From assembly GCA_035550595.1 (NCBI GenBank), contig DASZOV010000065.1, positions 1-64,000 of the forward strand: DNA of 64,000 nucleotides, given 5' to 3'. Shown piece by piece: positions 1 through 8,335 of this stretch. Source of the DNA: CALFMR01 sp035550595. Its GTDB lineage: Bacteria > Acidobacteriota > Vicinamibacteria > Vicinamibacterales > SCN-69-37. The position numbers and the translations under genes were made by a program. Each line of letters begins with the position of its first letter. Positions within the stretch are counted from its first letter, which is position 1. Below the pieces are notes generated by a model. It saw only the letters and a list, made by a program, of their open reading frames with translations, did not search any database and was not told the origin of the DNA.

Positions 1-25
1 ACCGGCGACGAGTTCGATTCGACAT
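1..25 (-). CDS. Possible 5' end of a gene running off the left edge
   Basis: On the minus strand an ATG at 25-23 is preceded by a purine-rich ribosome-binding-like stretch (GGGAGAGG, about 9 bases upstream) and opens a frame beginning MSNRTRR that leaves the window. Only eight codons are visible, so no product can be named. The LacI-type operator at 87-100 lies just upstream in the right place to control it. This is inference from the start context alone. Confidence 0.3.
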
Positions 26-86
26 GGTGGGAACCTCTCCCTGGGGACCGGACGGGAGCCGCACGACCATCAGCGCGCGCTCGATA

Positions 87-100
87 TGGAACCGCTTCCA
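87..100. promoter_or_regulatory. LacI/GalR-family operator palindrome
   Basis: TGGAACCGCTTCCA matches the consensus TGnAAnCGnTTnCA at every fixed position, the classic site bound by LacI/GalR regulators with a minor-groove CG step. It lies 61 bp upstream of the possible minus-strand start at 25. A LacI-family gene is encoded nearby at 2474-3538 and is the obvious candidate ligand, but the pairing is inferred. Confidence 0.55.
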
Positions 101-168
101 CGCGGCTTATATCATTGCGATCGCAGAAGCGTCAATGAAACTGGACGCGCGCGAAGCGTCGATTGAGG

Positions 169-2190
169 CTATCGCGCCTGGCAGGTCGCCTGCGCCGCCA
201 GCGGATGATCGGGCGGGACCCAACCGCCGTTCACGCGCACCCATCCACGAACCGGTGAGGCTGGCTGCAGTCCAGCCACGCACGCTGGAAGCGTCGTCGT
301 CGAGGGCTGGCTCGGCGGTGGCGTGGACGGTGGCGGGGTCGTGCTGCCGCTGCTGGCTCCGCCACCCGCCATGGCCGCAATCGCCAGCGGGTGATCGGGT
401 GGCAGCCAGCCGCCGTTCACGCAAATCCAGTTCGACACCGGTTTGGCGGTGGTGCAGGAAGTCGTGGGCGGTGGCGTCGAGGGAGGGGGCGTGGAGGGAG
501 GCGGCGTCGACGGGGGCGCGGCCGGTGGACTGCCGAGGCCCGCCGCAATGGCGAGGGGATGATCGGGTGGTAGCCAGCCGCCGTTGACACAGACCCAGTT
601 CGACACCGGCTTCTGCGTCGTACACGAGACCGTCGATGGAGGCGTCGAGCTTCCGTTCTGCACCGTGACCGTCACGGGTGACGACGTCCGCGCATTGCCC
701 GCGGCGTCGCGCGCGAGCGCGCGGATGACGTGCGACCCATTGGCCACGCTCGTCGACGTCCAGTTGATGCCGTACGGCGACGACGGATCCTCACCACCGA
801 CGGTCGCGTTGTCGACCGTGAACCAGACGCTCGCCACGCCGACGTTGTCCGAGGCCGACGCACCGAGCGCTACGGTGCCGGAGACCACGGCGCCAGCCTT
901 CGGCGAGGTCACCGAGACGGACGGCGCAGTGGTGTCAGCCGCCGAAGCGCTGTTCCCCGTGTACTCGTCGGCGCCGACGTCCGGATTGCCGCCAACCGGC
1001 CGCGTCCCGCCATCCCAGTCGAGTGGCGCGTCGCCGTTGGCCACCCCACGGTCGATTGCCGCCGTGGCCGTGGACTTCAGGTGCAGGTCACCGGCGGCCG
1101 GATTGACGAACCAGCTCGACGCCGCGGTCCAGACGTTGCCCGATTGCGCGGCCGTCGCGCCGTCGCGAAGCTGCGCGGCCCGGTCGGCGAGGTTGTTGAT
1201 GATCGTGACACCCGTCGTATTCGGGAACCTCGCCTCGATGGCGTTCGGGTACTGGCCGTTCAGGAAGATCGTGTTGTGGACGATCTTCGTGCCCGGCGAA
1301 TCGAATGCGGCGATGGCGACGTCACCGCCGGCGCCCTGGCTGCGATAGATGAAGTTGTTGCGGATGATGCCGCCGGAGTGATCGTTCGGCGTCTGCTCGG
1401 CCAGGCCGAAACTGATCTCACGTTGGCAGTCGATGAACGTGTTGCCGTCGGCCGTCGAGTTCTTCGACCCGCGCCACATGAGGATGGCCGGCCCGGCGAG
1501 CTGCCCCTGTGGGGCGCGGATGCGGCGGAAGAGATTGTTCCGGATGATCCAGTCCGTGCCACCGTGCACGTCCACGCCGTTGGTGTAATCACTCGGCGCC
1601 GTGTTGGTGTACTCGAGCACCGAGTACTCGACGATGCCGCTCTCCACGCCCGTGCCGTCGCCGTTGGGGTTCGACTTGATGAACTGCTCGCCGGCATTGA
1701 TGAGATGCACGTTGTAGATGTGCGGCTTGTGCGTCCCCGGGTTCAGCATGATCGGATGCTGATAGACGTCGCGAATCGTGAGGTTGGCAATCGTCAGGTT
1801 CGTGACGTTGCCGCCGCTCCAGATCCCGAACGGCACCGTGTCGCTCGCCACGCCCATCCCCTTGCCCACGAGCACGACGTCGTCGCGATTGTTCGTCGCG
1901 CCGCGCACGGTCACATTCGAGAACGTGCCGTTGATCCACAGCGTGCTCGTCAGGTTGTAGGTGCCAGGCGCGATGACGATCGTCTGATTCGACTTCACGT
2001 TCGCTACGGCCGACTGCAGCGCCGAGACCGACGACACGTTCACGACCGTACCCGACATGGCGAGCGCCGGCGCTGAATCCGGCGACTTCGCCGCGACGGG
2101 CGAGCCGAACGTCCAGAGCACACCAACACCAGTGGCGAGCGCCGCCAGCACACAGAACGCACGACCGCGCGCACGGGAAAACATCGTCAT
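169..2190 (-). CDS. Secreted right-handed beta-helix protein with Ig-like domain and triplicated C-terminal motif
   Basis: 673 aa. Residues 1-35 form a signal peptide (hydrophobic core, cleavage near PVAAKS). Residues about 50-400 are a pectate-lyase-like parallel beta-helix, rich in N-x-T/I turns (TIANLTIRD, IIRNNLF, IIRNNFIY), so binding or cleavage of an acidic polysaccharide is likely. Residues about 420-515 are a bacterial Ig-like domain (SVTSPKAGAVVSGTVAL, then NGSHVIRALARDAAGN). The tail carries three copies of NW(V/I)CVNGGW(L/V)PPDHPLA at about 531, 587 and 649, joined by Pro/Ser/Thr linkers with a Cys before each. No lyase catalytic residues could be assigned, so the enzymatic role is open. 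The gene is monocistronic. The regulator at 2474-3538 lies upstream on the same strand. Confidence 0.8.
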   Translation of the reverse strand: MTMFSRARGRAFCVLAALATGVGVLWTFGSPVAAKSPDSAPALAMSGTVVNVSSVSALQSAVANVKSNQTIVIAPGTYNLTSTLWINGTFSNVTVRGATNNRDDVVLVGKGMGVASDTVPFGIWSGGNVTNLTIANLTIRDVYQHPIMLNPGTHKPHIYNVHLINAGEQFIKSNPNGDGTGVESGIVEYSVLEYTNTAPSDYTNGVDVHGGTDWIIRNNLFRRIRAPQGQLAGPAILMWRGSKNSTADGNTFIDCQREISFGLAEQTPNDHSGGIIRNNFIYRSQGAGGDVAIAAFDSPGTKIVHNTIFLNGQYPNAIEARFPNTTGVTIINNLADRAAQLRDGATAAQSGNVWTAASSWFVNPAAGDLHLKSTATAAIDRGVANGDAPLDWDGGTRPVGGNPDVGADEYTGNSASAADTTAPSVSVTSPKAGAVVSGTVALGASASDNVGVASVWFTVDNATVGGEDPSSPYGINWTSTSVANGSHVIRALARDAAGNARTSSPVTVTVQNGSSTPPSTVSCTTQKPVSNWVCVNGGWLPPDHPLAIAAGLGSPPAAPPSTPPPSTPPPSTPPPTTSCTTAKPVSNWICVNGGWLPPDHPLAIAAMAGGGASSGSTTPPPSTPPPSQPSTTTLPACVAGLQPASPVRGWVRVNGGWVPPDHPLAAQATCQAR

Positions 2191-2371
2191 GGCACCTGCG
2201 CGTGACAGAAAGATTTACGGAGGCGGCGTGCAAAAACTTCGTGAGCGCACGCGATCGAGGCCGGCGGCACTGCGCGGATCGCGTCAAAGACTCAGCGGTT
2301 TGCACTCGAAGCCGGTACGGGCCTCGCGCCGGCGGGATGGGAAAGCAACATATGTACCGGGCCCGCGAGGA

Positions 2372-2461
2372 AACTTCGAACTTGGAACTTCGAACTTCGA
2401 ATGACGCTCCATGGCCCGGAGTCCGATTCGTATTTCAAAGTTCGACGTTCGACGCTCGAAA
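2372..2461. repeat. Heptamer TTCGAAG-type array, two inverted arms
   Basis: Arm 1 (2372-2401) repeats CTTCGAA/CTTGGAA with a 7-bp period. After about 32 bp comes arm 2 (2434-2461), in the opposite orientation and more degenerate (TTCAAAG, TTCGACG, TTCGACG, CTCGAAA). The whole could fold as a long imperfect hairpin. It lies between the LacI-type gene (ends 2474) and the beta-helix gene (starts 2190). It is one of six such loci in the window. Confidence 0.75.
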
Positions 2462-2473
2462 TGTATCGGCTCT

Positions 2474-3538
2474 CTACACGACCCGGAGGTGCCGTCTCGG
2501 CGTCTCGTTCGGCGGCGGCCCCGCGCTCTCGCGCACGACGAGCTGCATTGGCAGTTCGACTTTTTCGAGCCGTCCGGGACTCGCCATTGCTTCGAACAGC
2601 CGCGCCGACGCGACGCGGCCGATCTCGCGTAGCGGCTGCCCCATCGAGGTGAGCGCCGGCCAGACGAGTTCTCCTTCGGGCAACCCGTCGAAGCCGACGA
2701 TCGACAAATCCTCCGGGATCCGGACGCCACGCTGGTGCGCAACGCGCATGAAGCCGAACGCCAGCGCGTCGTTCGCCAGGACGACGGCGGTCACCTCGAG
2801 CGGGCGCTCGAGGAACTCGCGCGCCAGATCGCTGCCTGCCTCGGCCTCCCAGCTCCGGCAGGCGAACGTCGCCTGCGGCGCGAGCCGCAGGCCTTCGACC
2901 GCCAGCCCATCGGCCAGACCGCGGCCGCGGTGCTTGGAATCGATCGAATGCGCGGGCCCGCCGACGAACGCGACGTGACGATGTCCGAGGCCGGCGAGAT
3001 ACCGGCCCACGTCGCGGCCCGCCTCGTAGTTGCGGCAGCGCAGCACGGGCACGTGCGTCAGCGCCTCGTCGGGCGCGACGGCAATCGTCGGCAGTCCCGC
3101 ATCGACGGCCGCGCGCAAGAGCGACCGCTCGCGCCGCTGCGACTTGACGACGATGAGCCCGTCGACGCGATGACCGCGGATCCACTCAAATACGCGCGCC
3201 GGATCGTACTGGCCACGCAGCTCGAGGCTCGAGAGCATTAGGCTGGCGTCGCGCGTCAGCAGTTCTTCCTCGATGCCGGCGAGCACGTGAACGAACCACG
3301 GGTCCTCGCTCGAGTCGACGACCACGCCAATCGATCCGCGACGTCCGAGGCTGAGGTTGCGCGCCGTCCACGACCGTTCGTAGCCGAGCGTCGCGATGAC
3401 GTCGGCCAGCCGCGCGCGCACTTCCTGGCTGACGTAGCGGCCGTTGAGAAACCGCGACACGGTACTGACCGCCACGCCCGCCTCGCGGGCCACGGTGGCG
3501 ATGGTCGGTTTCTTCGGCATCGGCGCAGCGACGGTCAT
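2474..3538 (-). CDS. LacI/GalR-family transcriptional regulator
   Basis: 354 aa from the ATG at 3538; a longer frame reaches 3601, but the extra 21 residues lack family features. Residues about 11-33 form the DNA-binding helix-turn-helix (PTIATVAREAGVAVSTVSRFLNG region) with the hinge following. Residues about 65-335 are the periplasmic-binding-protein-like effector domain (GSIGVVVDSSEDPWF, DGLIVVKS, ADGLA, LSIVGFDGLPEGELVWPALTS). The TSMGQP-like segment near the end is typical. The family senses sugars or sugar derivatives and usually represses nearby catabolic genes. A perfect LacI-type operator occurs at 87-100, so control of the gene leaving the left edge, and perhaps the beta-helix gene, is a reasonable inference. 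MPKKPT at 3520 is an alternative start. Confidence 0.9.
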   Translation of the reverse strand: MTVAAPMPKKPTIATVAREAGVAVSTVSRFLNGRYVSQEVRARLADVIATLGYERSWTARNLSLGRRGSIGVVVDSSEDPWFVHVLAGIEEELLTRDASLMLSSLELRGQYDPARVFEWIRGHRVDGLIVVKSQRRERSLLRAAVDAGLPTIAVAPDEALTHVPVLRCRNYEAGRDVGRYLAGLGHRHVAFVGGPAHSIDSKHRGRGLADGLAVEGLRLAPQATFACRSWEAEAGSDLAREFLERPLEVTAVVLANDALAFGFMRVAHQRGVRIPEDLSIVGFDGLPEGELVWPALTSMGQPLREIGRVASARLFEAMASPGRLEKVELPMQLVVRESAGPPPNETPRRHLRVV

Positions 3539-3568
3539 CTTATTACTTGACGCCCGCAGTCTTGTGGC

Positions 3569-3741
3569 GCAGTCATCTTCTTTGCAGTGCGCTGGGGCCA
3601 TCTTTCTTTCACGCGCTCGCGGGGCCCCACCCCCGCTCGCCCGCTCAGCGCCGCTCCTCCGTCGCGGGCTTCGCGGACTTCTCTTGAAGCGCTTCGGCGC
3701 CCTCGCTACGCTCGGGGCCTCGCGGTGTCATCTTTTTTTTT
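3569..3741 (+). repeat. Duplicated GC-rich intergenic element, copy 1 (long form)
   Basis: It begins GCAGTCATCTTCTTTGCAG and ends CTCGCGGTGTCATC followed by nine Ts. Both ends, the internal GGGGCC/CCCACCCC and the GCCCTCGCTnCGCTCGGGG core recur at 39652-39756. This copy has about 70 extra internal bases. It sits between the LacI-type gene (starts 3538, minus strand) and the cytochrome gene (starts 3828, plus strand), and is followed by a degenerate 7-bp periodic stretch (CTTCTGG CTTCTGG CTTCAAA) at about 3746-3768. Confidence 0.75.
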
Positions 3742-3827
3742 GAACTTCTGGCTTCTGGCTTCAAACTTCTAACCTGATCCCGTCCTGTCCCCCATCCCCT
3801 GCTTGTCTCCTCTCCCCTGATGCCGCT

Positions 3828-6701
3828 ATGGTGTCGCCGAGGTTCGTCATGACCGACCGTGTCCTTCGGCAGCTCTGGCTCGTCCTCCTCGCCGTCGTCT
3901 CGCTCGCGGGACTTCCACTGCTGGCGCAAACCACGCCGCCTTCCGCGCCGCCGGCCAATGGCCAGGGCGCGGCCGCAACGGCGCCCGCCCGGCAGGGAGC
4001 GCCGGCGGCCGGTCGTGCGGGGCGAGGCGGACGCGGCGGACGGCAGGGCGTCGACGTGGGTGGTCCGCAGATGGACGATCCCGCCTACGCCGGTGTCGAC
4101 TTCTCGAAGAAAGACGCGGTGCTGCCGCAGACGCCCGCCGACGAAGCGAAGCGATTCTGGCTGCAGCCGGGCTTCAAGATTGAACCGGTTCTGACCGATC
4201 CCGACATCGAGGAATCCGCGCAGATTGCCTTCGACGGCAACGGACGCATGTTCGTCCTCGAGCTGCGCGGCTACATGCAGACGGCTGACGCCGATGGCGA
4301 GATGCTGCCGGTCGGCCGCATCTCGGTCCACGAGGATCGCGACGGCGACGGCGTCTACGAGACGCACCACGTCTTCGTCGATCACCTCGCGTTCCCGCGC
4401 TTCGTCATGCCCTTCGGTCCGAACGCCATCCTGACCAAGGAATCCAACGCCGACGAAGTCTGGAAGTACACGGACACGGACGGCGACGGCGCGGCCGACA
4501 AGAAGGAACTGTTCACGACCGGCTTCGGCCGGCTCGCCAACGTCGAGCACCAGGAAGCGGGCCTCTTCTGGGCGATGGACAACTGGATGTACAGCACGAT
4601 CAACCAGTTCCGCGTCCGCTGGACGCCGCACGGCATCCTGCGCGAGCCGACCGGATCGAACGGCGCGCAGTGGGGCGCGACGCAGGACAACTACGGCAAG
4701 GTCTGGTTCCAGGGCGGCGCGAGCGGCATGCCCGGCTACTTCCAGTTCCCGGTCGTCTACGGCAACTTCACCTATCCCGATCAATTCGAGCCGGATCTCT
4801 CGATCACCTGGGGCGCGCCCGTGCGCATCGCCGACATGCAGGGCGGACTGAACGTCACGCGCATGCCGGACGGGTCGCTCGCGCGCGCGACGGCCGGCAC
4901 GGGCAACGACGTCTATCGCGGCGATCGGCTGCCGAAGGATCTCGTCGGCGATTACTTCTACGGCGAGGCGGTGGCGCGCATCGTGCGACGCCTGCACCCG
5001 GTGAAGACCGAAGGCCTGACGCAACTGCACAACGTCTATCCGCTCGCCGAGTTCATCCGGTCGACCGATCCGCTCTTCCGCCCCGTCGACATCACCACCG
5101 CGCCCGACGGGACGATGTACATCACGGATATGTACCGCGGCATCATCCAGGAATCGCAGTGGTCCGGCCCCGGCACGTATCTGCGCGCACGCATCGAGCA
5201 GTACGCGCTCGACAAGGTCGTCCGCCACGGGCGCGTCTGGCGGCTCACTTACGAGGGCATGCCACGCGACACGACGCAGCCGCGCATGCTCGACGAGACA
5301 CCGGCCGAGCTCGTCGCGCACCTGAGCCATCCGAACGGCTGGTGGCGCGATACGGCGCAGCGGCTGCTCGTCATGCGGCAGGACACGTCGGTCGTGCCCG
5401 CGCTCGAACAGCTCGCACGCTCGTCGACCAATCAGCTCGCGCGCATCCAAGCGCTCTGGACGCTCGAAGGTCTCAACGCGGCGACGCCGGCGCTTGTGCG
5501 CGACCTCATGAAGGATGCGGACCCGCAAATCCGCGCGCAGGCGATCCGTGTGAGCGAGACGCTCTACAAGGCCGGCGACAAATCGTTCGGCGCCGACTAC
5601 GCGGCCATGACGAAGGACGCTGACGTCGACGTCTCGATCCAAGCGCTCATGACGCTCAACACGCTGAAGGTGCCGAACGCGAACGAGACGGTCCGCACGA
5701 CGATGGCCGCAAACCAGGCCAAGGGCGTACAGCTCGTCGCCTCGACGATCCTCAACCCGCCGGCCGGACGCGGCGGGCTCGAAGCGATCGGACGCCGCAC
5801 GCTGACGCCTGCGGAAACCGCCGTGCTCGAGAAGGGCCAGACGATTTACACGGAAGTCTGCTTCGCGTGTCACGGCACCGACGGCCGCGGCACGCCGATG
5901 GCCGGCGCTGGTCCAGGCGTGACGATGGCACCGCCGCTCGCGAGCTCGCCGCGCGTCGTCGGACATCGCGACTACGTCATTCAAGTGCTGCTGCACGGCG
6001 TGACGGGACAAATCAACGGCGAGCGCTACTCCGAGGTGATGATCCCGATGGGCGAGAACCCGGACGATTGGGTCGCCGCAATCGGTTCATACGTGCGCAA
6101 CGCCTTCGGCAATTCCGGCGCGCTGATCACGCCGGCCGACGTCGCGCGCGTGCGCGCGGCGACGGCCTCTCGCCGCACGAGCCCGACCGTCGACGAGATC
6201 CAGGCCTCACTGCCCCACCAGCTCGTCGTCGACAACGCATGGAAGGTCACGGCCAGCCACAACGCGACGACCGCGCCCAACGCGCTCACGATCCAGCCGT
6301 GGTCGACCGGCGAACGTCAGGCCGCGGGCATGTGGCTGCAGGTCGAGCTGCCGCAGGCGGTTCGGCTCACGGAACTGGAGTTCGAGTCGGCACCGACCGA
6401 CGATCCGGCCACTGCTGGCCGCGGCGCGGCGCCAACCACCATGCTCGGCGCGCCGCCGCGCACCGGCGGCGGTCCGACCGGCCCGCTCGGCTATCCGCGC
6501 GCGTATCAAGTCCAGGTGTCGACGGACGGCTCGACCTGGAGCGCGCCGGTCGCGCACGGCGAGGGCACGGGCGCCGACACGGTCGTTGCGTTCGCTCCAG
6601 TCAACGCGAAGTTCGTGCGCATCACCCAAACCGGCACCGCGGCCGACGCGCCGCCGTGGAACGTGCAGCGGCTGCGGTTGTACGAGGCACCGGCGCGGTA
6701 G
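3828..6701 (+). CDS. Secreted PVC-type dehydrogenase: beta-propeller, HEAT repeats, cytochrome c and discoidin domains
   Basis: 957 aa. A signal peptide ends near LPLLAQT; translation may instead begin at MTDRV (3849). Residues about 105-500 resemble the membrane-bound dehydrogenase propeller of Verrucomicrobia/Planctomycetes/Acidobacteria proteins (SAQIAFDGNGRMFVLELRGY, FGRLANVEHQEAGLFWAMDN, PDGTMYITDMYRG). Residues about 510-640 look like HEAT-type helical repeats (RDTAQRLLVMR, ARIQALWTLEGL, IRAQAIRVSE). A class I c-type haem site CFACH lies at 678-682, in an 80-90 residue cytochrome domain. The last 160 residues resemble an F5/8 type C (discoidin) carbohydrate-binding domain (LQVELPQAVRLTELEFES, FVRITQTG, WNVQRLRLYE). 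The likely role is oxidation of a sugar or alcohol in the periplasm, passing electrons to the haem. The substrate cannot be read from sequence. Confidence 0.85.
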   Translation: MVSPRFVMTDRVLRQLWLVLLAVVSLAGLPLLAQTTPPSAPPANGQGAAATAPARQGAPAAGRAGRGGRGGRQGVDVGGPQMDDPAYAGVDFSKKDAVLPQTPADEAKRFWLQPGFKIEPVLTDPDIEESAQIAFDGNGRMFVLELRGYMQTADADGEMLPVGRISVHEDRDGDGVYETHHVFVDHLAFPRFVMPFGPNAILTKESNADEVWKYTDTDGDGAADKKELFTTGFGRLANVEHQEAGLFWAMDNWMYSTINQFRVRWTPHGILREPTGSNGAQWGATQDNYGKVWFQGGASGMPGYFQFPVVYGNFTYPDQFEPDLSITWGAPVRIADMQGGLNVTRMPDGSLARATAGTGNDVYRGDRLPKDLVGDYFYGEAVARIVRRLHPVKTEGLTQLHNVYPLAEFIRSTDPLFRPVDITTAPDGTMYITDMYRGIIQESQWSGPGTYLRARIEQYALDKVVRHGRVWRLTYEGMPRDTTQPRMLDETPAELVAHLSHPNGWWRDTAQRLLVMRQDTSVVPALEQLARSSTNQLARIQALWTLEGLNAATPALVRDLMKDADPQIRAQAIRVSETLYKAGDKSFGADYAAMTKDADVDVSIQALMTLNTLKVPNANETVRTTMAANQAKGVQLVASTILNPPAGRGGLEAIGRRTLTPAETAVLEKGQTIYTEVCFACHGTDGRGTPMAGAGPGVTMAPPLASSPRVVGHRDYVIQVLLHGVTGQINGERYSEVMIPMGENPDDWVAAIGSYVRNAFGNSGALITPADVARVRAATASRRTSPTVDEIQASLPHQLVVDNAWKVTASHNATTAPNALTIQPWSTGERQAAGMWLQVELPQAVRLTELEFESAPTDDPATAGRGAAPTTMLGAPPRTGGGPTGPLGYPRAYQVQVSTDGSTWSAPVAHGEGTGADTVVAFAPVNAKFVRITQTGTAADAPPWNVQRLRLYEAPAR

Positions 6702-6709
6702 CCTCACCG

Positions 6710-6792
6710 CTCGCGCGAAGACGCGAAGGACGGACGCGGGTCTCACGCGAAGGCGCGAAGATCGTGAAGGGACGGGCTCGCGCGAAGGTAGG
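6710..6792. repeat. CGCGAAGG/CGCGAAGA 8-bp periodic repeat
   Basis: Three blocks, CGCGCGAAGACGCGAAGGACG, CACGCGAAGGCGCGAAGATCG and CTCGCGCGAAGGT, lie just after the cytochrome gene. The reverse complement of the middle block recurs at 42655-42683. This 8-bp periodic intergenic sequence is similar to extragenic repeats seen in many GC-rich genomes. Confidence 0.65.
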
Positions 6793-6810
6793 AAGTCCTG
6801 ACAGATGTAA

Positions 6811-6833
6811 GGGCGGGCCCCCCGTGCCCGCCC
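6811..6833. terminator. GC hairpin between convergent genes
   Basis: GGGCGGGC (6811-6818) and GCCCGCCC (6826-6833) make a perfect 8-bp stem with a 7-nt loop, between the convergent cytochrome gene (ends 6701) and the symporter gene (ends 6872). There is no T-tract, so its action as a terminator in either direction is inferred from position. Confidence 0.4.
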
Positions 6834-6871
6834 GGCCGCATCCGGAATCTCGCGCAAAGACGGGCGGGCGG

Positions 6872-8197
6872 CTACGGTTTATCGGACTCCTTGTACGTCG
6901 GCGAAACGAACAATGGTGGTCGTACGGCGTCATCGTCGATGCGGCCGCCGGCGAGGACACGGCGGACGCGTGTCATGTCCAGCGTGCCCTCCCATCGCGC
7001 GACGACGAGCGTGGCGACCGTGTTGCCGATCAGGTTCGTGATCGCCCGCGCTTCGGACATGAAGCGGTCGACGCCGAGCAGCAGCGCAAGGCCCGTCATC
7101 GGGATCGACGGGAACGCCGCGAGCGTGGCCGCGAGCACGATGAATCCGCCGCCAGTCACCGCCGCGGCGCCCTTCGACGTGAGCAGCAGAATGGCCATGA
7201 GCGAGAATTCCGCTCCGAGCGAGAGATGGACACCGCTTGCCTGCGCCACGAACATCGCCGCCATCGACATGTAGATCGACGTGCCGTCGAGATTGAACGA
7301 GTACCCCGTCGGCACGACGAGGCCGACGACCGACTTGTCGCAGCCCAAGCGCTCGAGCTTCTCCATGATGCGCGGCAGCACGGACTCCGACGAGGACGTG
7401 CCGAGCACGATCAGAATTTCCTCTCGGATGTAGACCAGCACGCGCCAGATGTTCGTGCCGATTGCCGCCGTGACGAGACCGAGCACGACGAAGACGAAGA
7501 ACAGGCACGCCAGGTACACGTCCGCCATCAGCTCGCCGAGCGAGAGCAGCGTGCCGATGCCGTAGCGGCCGATGGTGTAGGCCATCGCGCCGAACGCGCC
7601 GACCGGCGCCAGTCGCATGATGAGACCGACGATGGCGAAGCACACGGCCGACGCCTGATCGAGCAGGTGCACGAGCGGCCGCACGCGCTCGCCGAGCATG
7701 AGTAGCGCCAGCCCGACGAGAATCGACACCAGTAGAACCTGTGTGATCTCCCCCTGCGTGAACGCGCCGACGAACGTCGTGGGGACGATGTTCAGGATGA
7801 ACTCGGTGACCGACAACTGTTTCGACGCCTCGGCGTACGCGGACACCGACTGCGTATCGAGCGCTGACAGATTGATGCCGACGTGCCGGCCGGGCTCGAG
7901 CGTCGTCACGAGCACGAGGCCAATGACGAGCGCGAGCGTGGACATGCCCTCGAAATACACGAGCGCGCGCAGCCCGATGCGGCCGACATCGCGCACGGCG
8001 CCGGTGTGCGCGATTCCGAGCGCAACCGTGACGAAGACGACGGGCCCGATCACCATCTTGACGAGTTTGATGAAGCCGTCGCCGAGCGGCTGCATGGCCG
8101 CGCCCTGCTCGGGCGCCACGTATCCCAGGAGGATGCCGCAGGCGATCGCGACGATCACCTGCAGATAAAGACTCTTGTAGAGGGGCTGTGCTGCCAT
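6872..8197 (-). CDS. dctA: Dicarboxylate/amino acid:cation symporter (DctA/GltP type)
   Basis: 441 aa, close to the usual DctA length of about 430, with the family's eight membrane segments and two re-entrant loops. Signature motifs are present: TSSSESVLPRIMEKLE (hairpin 1), VVPTGYSFNLDGTSIYMSMA (TM7 cation and substrate site), LTSKGAAAVTGGGFIVLAATL (hairpin 2) and DRFMSEARAITNLIGN (TM8 substrate site, including Arg and Asn). The protein takes up C4-dicarboxylates or acidic amino acids with protons or sodium across the inner membrane. It has no operon partner; the next gene upstream is the TonB receptor. Choice between dicarboxylate and glutamate is not certain from sequence. Confidence 0.9.
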   Translation of the reverse strand: MAAQPLYKSLYLQVIVAIACGILLGYVAPEQGAAMQPLGDGFIKLVKMVIGPVVFVTVALGIAHTGAVRDVGRIGLRALVYFEGMSTLALVIGLVLVTTLEPGRHVGINLSALDTQSVSAYAEASKQLSVTEFILNIVPTTFVGAFTQGEITQVLLVSILVGLALLMLGERVRPLVHLLDQASAVCFAIVGLIMRLAPVGAFGAMAYTIGRYGIGTLLSLGELMADVYLACLFFVFVVLGLVTAAIGTNIWRVLVYIREEILIVLGTSSSESVLPRIMEKLERLGCDKSVVGLVVPTGYSFNLDGTSIYMSMAAMFVAQASGVHLSLGAEFSLMAILLLTSKGAAAVTGGGFIVLAATLAAFPSIPMTGLALLLGVDRFMSEARAITNLIGNTVATLVVARWEGTLDMTRVRRVLAGGRIDDDAVRPPLFVSPTYKESDKP

Positions 8198-8253
8198 GCG
8201 GCCTTTCTGCCTGCCGAGGCAAGGGCCGGTCGCGGTCCGAGCGACGCCCGTGA

Positions 8254-8270
8254 CCGCCCGTACCGGGCGG
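8254..8270 (-). terminator. Hairpin downstream of the first TonB receptor gene
   Basis: CCGCCCG-TAC-CGGGCGG is a perfect 7-bp stem with a 3-nt loop, 66 bp past the stop of the receptor gene and upstream of the symporter start (8197). No T-run follows. It is a plausible transcript end, or a 5' leader structure for the symporter. Confidence 0.4.
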
Positions 8271-8335
8271 CCAGCCGGGCGCCGGCATCGCAGTCCCGCC
8301 GAGCCACGTGACGACCGTTGGAACCAACCGCGTGC

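Noticed and set aside
24..587. Plus-strand frame at the left edge
   Set aside because: It covers the repeat-encoding tail of the beta-helix gene and has low-complexity Arg/Ser composition without a ribosome site.
2372..2461. Possible CRISPR array from the periodic TTCGAAG DNA
   Set aside because: The period is 7 bp with no regular spacers of 25-40 bp, and no cas gene is present.
3683..3694. LacI-operator-like core GAAGCGCTTC in the GC-rich element
   Set aside because: The AAnCGnTT core is present but the outer TG and CA positions fail, and it lies inside a repeat shared with an unrelated locus.
3645..6011. Long open frame (788 codons) antisense to the cytochrome gene
   Set aside because: Arg/Asp/Val-rich shadow without motifs, lying over a gene with clear domains. 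Such open antisense frames arise from high GC at codon position three.
6811..6833. Riboswitch or small RNA at the GC hairpin after the cytochrome gene
   Set aside because: A simple stem between convergent genes, without further conserved structure; termination is a simpler reading.
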